Positions 21,448 to 26,809 of a stretch of 26,809 nucleotides of DNA are shown piece by piece (within the stretch, counting starts at the first letter, position 1; the number at the start of each line of letters is the position of its first letter). Source of the stretch: CAYRPN01 sp964426135 (lineage in GTDB: Bacteria > Planctomycetota > Phycisphaerae > Phycisphaerales > Phycisphaeraceae). The stretch is from NCBI GenBank assembly GCA_964426135.1, contig CAYRPN010000077.1, positions 1 through 26,809 of the forward strand. The letters run 5' to 3'. The translations under genes were made by a program, and so were the position numbers. A model generated the notes under the pieces. It worked only from the letters and a program-made list of their open reading frames with translations, ran no database searches and had not been told where the DNA came from.

Positions 21448-22729
21448 CTGCCGGTTCCACGATGACCGGCGACCCCGTGACCAGTTGCGACGGCGGCGCG
21501 ACGATCACCGAAGTGCCGGCCGCCAGGCCCTTGAGCACATGCACGATATCGCCGCTGCGCTCGCCCAGTTCCACCCGCGCCTCCGCTGCTTTCTGGTCCT
21601 TCACCACGAACACCTTGTTCACGCCGGCGAAGGACGCCACGGCGCTGGCGGGAATGCTGACCGTCGGCACCGCTTCGGCGAGTTGAATGCTCGCATTGGC
21701 GAAAGCGCCGGGCTTGATCTTGCCGTCGGGATTGGCGATCAGCACTTCCACCGGAAATGTCCGGCTCGCCGCGTCGATCTGCGGGCTGATGCGGCCGACC
21801 ACGCCGGCAAAGGGCTGCGGATACGACTGCAACGTGACGGACACCGACAGCTTCGCCGCGACCTGACTGATGTGAATCTCCGGCACCATCGCGCGGAGTT
21901 TCACCGGGTTGTCGTCGATCAACCGAAACAGCGGCGTGCTTTCGCGAACATACTCCCCTTCCGCGACCATGCGCTGCGCCACGGCATACGACCGACTCGT
22001 GCCGACCGAAACAGGTGATCCCGCTGCTGCGCTGGCCGCGCTGCGAGCCGGAGTTTCCGGAGCGATGATGATGGTCTCTTTCAGGTGCTGCCGGGCGACC
22101 TCCAGTTCCGCCTGGCGGGTCTTCGCCTCGGCGAGCAGCGCCTTGGCGTTGAGCGTCTCCACCTCGAGCACGCTGCGGGCGACCTCCACCGCCGTCTTCG
22201 CGTCGGCGAACTCTTCTTCGCTGACCAGCGGCGGCACCTTCTGAAACAGCGTTTCGACGCGCGCAAACTTCGCCTGCACATTCGCCAGTTGCTTGGCGGC
22301 CCGCTTCACCGTCGGCACTTCGGTCGCGATGAACTCCTTCTCCGGAAACGCCGTCAGGCCCAGTTTCGCCAGTGTCGCGCTGACCGCCAGTTCTTTCTCC
22401 TGTTCCGCCAACTCGAAATCCACGGGATCGAGATTCGCCAGCGGCGCGCCGGGGCCGATGCGATCGCCCAGGTCGTGATGAAGCGCGATAATGCGACCGG
22501 CGACTTTGGCGGAGACAATCACTTCCTCGTCGGCATAGAGGGTCCCGGTGACGCGGATCCTGCCGCGCACCGAGTCAGCGCGGGCCTCAACGATCTGCAC
22601 GCGCACGGGCTCGGCGGCCTTGGCCTTGTCGGGCACCTTGGCCTGGCCGGCGTCCTTGTTGCAACCGGCGAGCGCGCCGAGGAATCCCGCGCCCGCCAGC
22701 GCGACCGCCATGAAATAGTTTCGCATCAT
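21416..22729 (-). CDS. RND efflux periplasmic adaptor (membrane fusion) lipoprotein
   Basis: This 437-residue HlyD/AcrA-type adaptor has an N-terminal lipobox LAG-Cys23. A biotinyl-lipoyl-like half (about 55-100) includes VSAKVAGRIIALHHDLGD and the matching PLANLDPVDF. A long alpha-hairpin (about 105-220) follows. The second lipoyl half, the beta-barrel (about 260-350) and the membrane-proximal domain (about 355-420, VSIPASAVASFAGVNKVFVV) complete it. It would couple the divergently encoded inner-membrane pump to an outer-membrane channel, which is not in this window. The last residues (KEGEGTKK) are encoded by the polypyrimidine repeat. ATG codons at 22729 and 22726 are both possible starts. 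Confidence 0.92.
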   Translation of the reverse strand: MMRNYFMAVALAGAGFLGALAGCNKDAGQAKVPDKAKAAEPVRVQIVEARADSVRGRIRVTGTLYADEEVIVSAKVAGRIIALHHDLGDRIGPGAPLANLDPVDFELAEQEKELAVSATLAKLGLTAFPEKEFIATEVPTVKRAAKQLANVQAKFARVETLFQKVPPLVSEEEFADAKTAVEVARSVLEVETLNAKALLAEAKTRQAELEVARQHLKETIIIAPETPARSAASAAAGSPVSVGTSRSYAVAQRMVAEGEYVRESTPLFRLIDDNPVKLRAMVPEIHISQVAAKLSVSVTLQSYPQPFAGVVGRISPQIDAASRTFPVEVLIANPDGKIKPGAFANASIQLAEAVPTVSIPASAVASFAGVNKVFVVKDQKAAEARVELGERSGDIVHVLKGLAAGTSVIVAPPSQLVTGSPVIVEPAGAKEGEGTKK

Positions 22730-22891
22730 CGTTGACTAAACTCCGCTTTCACGACTCGTATCGACGGAACGGAAATAGTTCCACGAACAGGACGGTTCTC
22801 CATATCATACGCAGTGTGACGATCCAGCTCCGATGCATCTTACGATGGCTGCCGATGGCCATGCGGAAATCATCCCGCGCCGAAATGCCCC
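22730..22891. promoter_or_regulatory. divergent efflux promoter region with overlapping -10 boxes and a dyad
   Basis: TATCAT on plus (22803-22808) and TATGAT on minus (22809-22804) overlap by five bases, so divergent promoters may share this point. GGAA-ATAG-TTCC (22771-22782) is a short dyad between the -10 pair and the adaptor start and could bind a regulator. No strong -35 is seen on either strand, and no regulator gene is adjacent. Confidence 0.35.
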
Positions 22892-25800
22892 ATGCAGAAA
22901 CTCGCTGAAATCTGTATCCAGCGTCCGGTCTTCGCCACCATGCTCATCATGGCGCTGGTGGTGGTCGGCATTGCGGCGCTGTTGAACCTGGGCGTCGATC
23001 GCTTTCCAGCCGTCGACGTGCCGCAGGTCACGGTGCGCACCAGCCTGCCCGGCGGCACGCCGGAGGAAGTCGAAACCGAAGTCACCGAGCGCATCGAGGA
23101 AGTGGTCAACACGGTCGAGGGCATCGAGGAACTGCGCTCGGTGACGGGCTCGGGCACTTCGTTCGTCACCGCGACGTTCAAGCTGGAACGCAACATCGAC
23201 GCGGCGACGCAGGATGTGCGCGACCGCATCGCCACGGTGATCCGCAACCTGCCGGACGATGTCGATCCGCCGGTGGTGAGCAAGTTCGACAACGATTCAC
23301 AGGCGGTGCTGACCTTCGCGTTGTCGGGCCCGCGCACCAAGCGCGAGCTGACTGAGCTGGCGACGCGCATCGTCAAACGGCAACTGGAGCGCAGCGAAGG
23401 CGTCGGCGAAGTGCGCATCGTCGGCGGCGCGGAGCGCACGATGAACGTGTGGCTCGCCGCGGATCGCCTGGCGGCCTACAAGCTTCCCCCCACCGCCGTG
23501 CGCGACGCCATCGCCCGGCAGAATGCCAACGTTCCCGCCGGCAACATCACCGGCACCCAGCAGGAGCAGGTGCTCCGCACCGTCGCACGCCTGAACAACG
23601 AAAAGGATTTCAACGACCTGATCATCACGCGCATCAACGGCGTGCCGGTGCACGTGCATAACGTCGGATACGCGCAGGACGGCGAGCAGGAGCAGCGCAG
23701 TCTCGCCCGGCTCAACGGCGAACCCACGGTCATGATCGAAGTGCAGCGACAGAGCGGAGCCAACACCATCCGCGTCATCACGTCGGTCAAGGCGAACCTT
23801 CAGCGCATCATCGGCCAGCTTCCGCCGGACGTGCGCGTCGACATCATCCGCGACCAGTCGAATTACATCTACTCGGCGCTGCACGAGATCAACGTGCACC
23901 TGATCGCCGGCAGCGTGCTGGCGTGCCTGGTCGTCATGGTGTTCGTGCGAAGCTGGCGATCCACGGTGATCGCGGCGGTCGCGATTCCAACGTCGCTGAT
24001 CGCCACCTTCGGCGTGATGTGGGCGTTCGGCTTCACGCTCAACGGTGTCACCATGCTGGCCCTGGTGCTGATGGTCGGCATCGTCATCGACGACGCCATC
24101 GTCGTGCTGGAGAACGTCTACCGATTCGTCGAGGAAAAGGGCTTGTCCCCCATGGAGGCCGCCAAGGAAGGCACCGCGGAGATCGGCATGGCGGTGCTGG
24201 CGACCACGCTGAGCCTGGCCGTCATCTTCGTGCCCGTCTCCTTCATGTCCAGCGTGTCAGGCCGGTTCCTCTACCAGTTCGGCATCACTGCGGCGGCGGC
24301 GGTGATGATCAGTTTGCTCGTGTCGTTCACGCTCACGCCGATGATGTGCTCGCGCCTGCTGAAGCCGGCGAAACAGAGAGGCGACGGCGACGCCGCTCAC
24401 GCCGATGCCGCCTCGCGCCGCGGGTTCTATCGCTTCATCGACATCATCTACACCTGGATGCTCCGCGTCACGATGCGCTTCCGCTGGGCCATCGCGATCA
24501 TCGCCATCGCCGTCACCGCGACGGCTGTGCCGCTCTACCAGAATGTGAAGCAGGAGTTCATCCCCAGCAACGTCGATGAGGCGGAGTTCGACATCCGCAT
24601 CACCGGCCCCGAAGGCGCCAGCCTCGCCGCGATGGATGGCGCGATGAAGAAGATCGAGGAGGACATCCGCTCCATCCCTGGCGTGACCATGGTGCAGGCG
24701 AACGTCGGCGGCAGCTTCCTGGGGAACACCAACGCAGGCAGCATGTATGTCCGCATCGAACCGCACGAGAAGCGAGTCTTCTCCATCGAACGGCTGGTGA
24801 TGGAAACCTTCCACGGCCAGCCCAAGGTCGCGTTTGAAGGCAACTACAGCCAGCGCGACATCATGCAGGAAGTGCGCAAACGCATGCGCAAGTATGCGGG
24901 CGTCCGCGCCAGCGTGCGCAACTTTGAATCCTTCCGCGTCGGCGGCGGCGGCAACTTCGACATCGACTTCGTCTTTCGCGGGCCTGATCTGGTCGACCTC
25001 TCGCGCTTCGCCGAGCAGCTGCGCGACAAGTCGCGCGAACTGGGCGGCATCGTCGACGCCGACACCACGCTGAAGCTGGATAAGCCCGAGGTGCGCGTGT
25101 TCATCGACCGCGACCGCGCCGCGGATATGGGCGTCGATGCCCGCGACCTGGGCACGTCGCTGCGCCTCATGGTCGGCGGCGACCAGGAGGTCTCACGCTT
25201 CCGCGACCCCAAGTTCGATGAGGACTACGACGTGCGGCTTCGCCTGAGCGAACCGGACCGCAACGATCCCGCGCTCCTGAGCAATCTTTATCTGCCCCGC
25301 ACCAACGGCGAACCCGTGCAACTCATCAGCCTGGCGAGGCTGGAACAAGGGCAGGCCCCATCGCGCATCGATCGCCTCGACCGCCAGCGATCCGTCAGCC
25401 TCCGCGCCGGCATCGCGCCGGGATTCGCCCAGAGCGATCGCATCGAAGCCCTGCGGCAGGCGGTCGTCGACATGAATCTGCCGCCCGGATACACCACCAC
25501 CGTCACCGGCAAGGCACGCGAACTGGAACGCACGTTCACCGAGTTCCTTTACGCGTTCCTGCTCTCCGTCATCTTCATGTACATGATCCTGGCGGCCCAG
25601 TACGAAAGCTTCATCCACCCGTTCACCATTCTGCTTTCGCTGCCGCTGTCCGTTCCGTTCGCCCTGTTTTCCTTATGGATCACCGGCGGCACGCTGAACC
25701 TCTATTCCGCACTGGGCATTCTCGTGCTCTTCGGCGTGGTGAAGAAGAACTCGATCCTGCAGATCGACCACATGAACCAGCTCCGCGCCAAGGGCATGCC

Positions 25801-26083
25801 CCTCTACGACGCGATCATCCAGGGCAACCGCGACCGCCTGCGTCCGATCCTGATGACGACTCTGACGCTCGTGGCCGGCATGTTGCCGCTGCTGCTGGGC
25901 GCCGGCCCCGGCGCGGAGGAGCGTTACACCATTGCCGTCGTCATCATCGGCGGACAGTCGCTGTCGTTGCTCCTGACGCTGCTGGTGACACCCGTGGCTT
26001 ATTCCTATTTCGACGACCTGCAACGGTTGCTCGGCTGGCAGCGCCAATCGCAACGGCCTCCGGCAACCGCGGCCCCTGCCTGA
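22892..26083 (+). CDS. RND superfamily inner-membrane efflux pump (HAE1/AcrB-like)
   Basis: At 1063 residues it has the normal length for the family. It starts MQKLAEICIQRPVFATML, the usual first transmembrane segment. The duplicated layout is seen: TM1, a periplasmic porter part (about 30-330), TM2-6 with the proton-relay pair Asp400-Asp401 in GIVIDDAIVVLENVYR, then TM7, a second porter part, and TM8-12 with GILVLFGVVKKNSILQIDHMNQLRAKG. Such pumps expel drugs, detergents or metals; the hydrophobic-efflux form fits best, but the substrate is not readable. It is divergent from its adaptor. A weak ribosome site precedes the ATG. It probably needs an unlinked TolC-like channel. Confidence 0.95.
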   Translation: MQKLAEICIQRPVFATMLIMALVVVGIAALLNLGVDRFPAVDVPQVTVRTSLPGGTPEEVETEVTERIEEVVNTVEGIEELRSVTGSGTSFVTATFKLERNIDAATQDVRDRIATVIRNLPDDVDPPVVSKFDNDSQAVLTFALSGPRTKRELTELATRIVKRQLERSEGVGEVRIVGGAERTMNVWLAADRLAAYKLPPTAVRDAIARQNANVPAGNITGTQQEQVLRTVARLNNEKDFNDLIITRINGVPVHVHNVGYAQDGEQEQRSLARLNGEPTVMIEVQRQSGANTIRVITSVKANLQRIIGQLPPDVRVDIIRDQSNYIYSALHEINVHLIAGSVLACLVVMVFVRSWRSTVIAAVAIPTSLIATFGVMWAFGFTLNGVTMLALVLMVGIVIDDAIVVLENVYRFVEEKGLSPMEAAKEGTAEIGMAVLATTLSLAVIFVPVSFMSSVSGRFLYQFGITAAAAVMISLLVSFTLTPMMCSRLLKPAKQRGDGDAAHADAASRRGFYRFIDIIYTWMLRVTMRFRWAIAIIAIAVTATAVPLYQNVKQEFIPSNVDEAEFDIRITGPEGASLAAMDGAMKKIEEDIRSIPGVTMVQANVGGSFLGNTNAGSMYVRIEPHEKRVFSIERLVMETFHGQPKVAFEGNYSQRDIMQEVRKRMRKYAGVRASVRNFESFRVGGGGNFDIDFVFRGPDLVDLSRFAEQLRDKSRELGGIVDADTTLKLDKPEVRVFIDRDRAADMGVDARDLGTSLRLMVGGDQEVSRFRDPKFDEDYDVRLRLSEPDRNDPALLSNLYLPRTNGEPVQLISLARLEQGQAPSRIDRLDRQRSVSLRAGIAPGFAQSDRIEALRQAVVDMNLPPGYTTTVTGKARELERTFTEFLYAFLLSVIFMYMILAAQYESFIHPFTILLSLPLSVPFALFSLWITGGTLNLYSALGILVLFGVVKKNSILQIDHMNQLRAKGMPLYDAIIQGNRDRLRPILMTTLTLVAGMLPLLLGAGPGAEERYTIAVVIIGGQSLSLLLTLLVTPVAYSYFDDLQRLLGWQRQSQRPPATAAPA

Positions 26084-26413
26084 CTCCCGCTTTGGTCTTG
26101 CACTCACTTCTTGGATTGTTCCGCTTGGGTTCAAGCCCGCATCACCGCCATCGCCTTTCCACGATTGCCGTCATTGCGACGCGCGACACGAGTGGTTCCC
26201 GCCGGCCACACTCCGTTGCATTTCATCACGATCCCCTAAGAGCCGCATTGCCCGCACAGACCGTCGTTTGCTCGAAATCGACTTGTTTTCGCGGCATTTC
26301 TTTCACGCCTCCGCCGCCGACGCGACTGGCACGGGCCTTGTTTATCTCCTTGCGAACCTTCGTATCGGGCTTCGATCAGCCCTGCAAGAGGTTCGCGATC
26401 AAGGGGAATGGTC
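26084..26413. other. intergenic region between the efflux pump and the terminal lipoprotein
   Basis: I see no gene. A 5-bp stem GCTTG-GGTT-CAAGC (26123-26136) lies 40 nt after the pump stop and could weakly terminate transcription. No clear promoter is visible before the lipoprotein gene, although one is expected here. Confidence 0.5.
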
Positions 26414-26809
26414 ATGAAATCTGGCAATTGGAAAGACTATTTATTGGTCACGGGGATGCTGCTCTATCTCACCGGCTGCGGCGACGGCGGCGGTAGCTTC
26501 GTCGCCAAGTTCCCGGCACCTCCACTGGTTATCCCACCCACCGGTCCCACCGGTCCCACCGGCGGTGGCGGCGATGGGCCGGCCACCGAACCTGGCGACA
26601 CCATTCCAACCGAAGAAGCGCCGAGCGAAGAGACGCCTGGCGAAGAGATGCCTGTCGACGAAGCGCCGATCGACATGCCGGTCGACATGCCCGCTGACGA
26701 AGCGCCGGCTGAAATGCCCGCTGACATGCCCGCTGACGAAGCGCCGGCTGACATGCCCGCTGACATGCCCGTCGACGAAGCGCCGGTCGAGCCGCCCGCT
26801 GACATGCCC
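26414..26809 (+). CDS. partial acidic repeat-rich lipoprotein, 3' end outside the window
   Basis: The frame is open for 132 codons to the window edge. The start ATG at 26414 has AAGGGG about 7 nt upstream. The N-terminus has charged residues, a short hydrophobic run and the lipobox LTG-Cys22, so it is predicted to be a membrane-anchored lipoprotein. A Gly-rich and Pro-Thr-Gly hinge (about 24-55) is followed by a strongly acidic Pro-rich repeat. From 26657 a 39-bp unit repeats four times at exact 39-bp steps (26657, 26696, 26735, 26774), encoding 13-residue units of the form DEAPxxMPxDMPx. The family is unknown; a surface stalk or spacer is plausible. What lies after the repeat cannot be seen. 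Confidence 0.8.
   Translation, partial: MKSGNWKDYLLVTGMLLYLTGCGDGGGSFVAKFPAPPLVIPPTGPTGPTGGGGDGPATEPGDTIPTEEAPSEETPGEEMPVDEAPIDMPVDMPADEAPAEMPADMPADEAPADMPADMPVDEAPVEPPADMP
26657..26809 (+). repeat. 39-bp in-frame tandem repeat inside the lipoprotein gene
   Basis: Units begin at 26657, 26696, 26735 and 26774, the last cut by the window edge. Variation is mainly at a few codons (Ala/Val/Ile, Asp/Glu). A degenerate 45-bp unit precedes at about 26612. In-frame repeat changes would lengthen or shorten the protein without breaking it. Confidence 0.9.

Noticed and set aside
26464..26805. 113-codon leftward Ser/Gly/Met-rich frame at the right end
   Set aside because: It is the reverse of the 39-bp repeat in the lipoprotein gene; the plus strand has a lipobox and ribosome site, while this frame has neither.

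Overview
The window looks like chromosomal DNA from a high-GC bacterium, most likely a planctomycete of the Phycisphaerae type. The signs are small membrane proteins with Cys-X2-Cys zinc ribbons of the 'CGYDLR...CPECG' kind, a GldA/GldF/GldG-like ABC cluster with a DUF4340 protein, a PIN-PhoH fusion, and many intergenic palindromic dispersed repeats. The assignment is inferred from gene content; no rRNA or other phylogenetic marker is present. I found no tRNA, rRNA, CRISPR array, insertion sequence or phage genes.

Left part (1-10.8 kb). A 110-bp tandem repeat opens the window. It is followed by a small leftward pair (zinc-ribbon membrane protein and lipoprotein, joined by an ATGA overlap), a short hypothetical protein, and a rightward metallophosphoesterase. 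This converges on a leftward run: a secreted PepC-like cysteine aminopeptidase, a ParE-type toxin-antitoxin pair, an M3 metallopeptidase and a secreted 672-residue multidomain protein. Further right, also leftward, are a secreted hypothetical protein and a PtsN-like PTS EIIA.

Centre (11.2-18.05 kb). A rightward four-gene cluster encodes an ABC ATPase, an ABC-2 permease, a GldG-like auxiliary protein and a DUF4340 protein. Together they look like one inner-membrane complex with large periplasmic parts. Every junction in the cluster carries a different palindromic dispersed repeat, and a further hairpin follows the last gene.

Right part (18.1 kb to end). A leftward PIN-PhoH ATPase/nuclease with a small membrane protein, and a leftward double-zinc-ribbon membrane protein, precede a divergent RND efflux pair (lipoprotein adaptor leftward, 1063-residue inner-membrane pump rightward). 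The window ends inside an acidic, repeat-rich lipoprotein that has no stop before the edge.

The gene families are mostly known. The least explained material is the repeat landscape: composite palindromes, inverted repeats occupying ribosome-binding positions, and a 16-bp polypyrimidine repeat next to the efflux adaptor. Coding starts were moved inward from the longest frame wherever a Shine-Dalgarno, signal peptide or family alignment favoured it.
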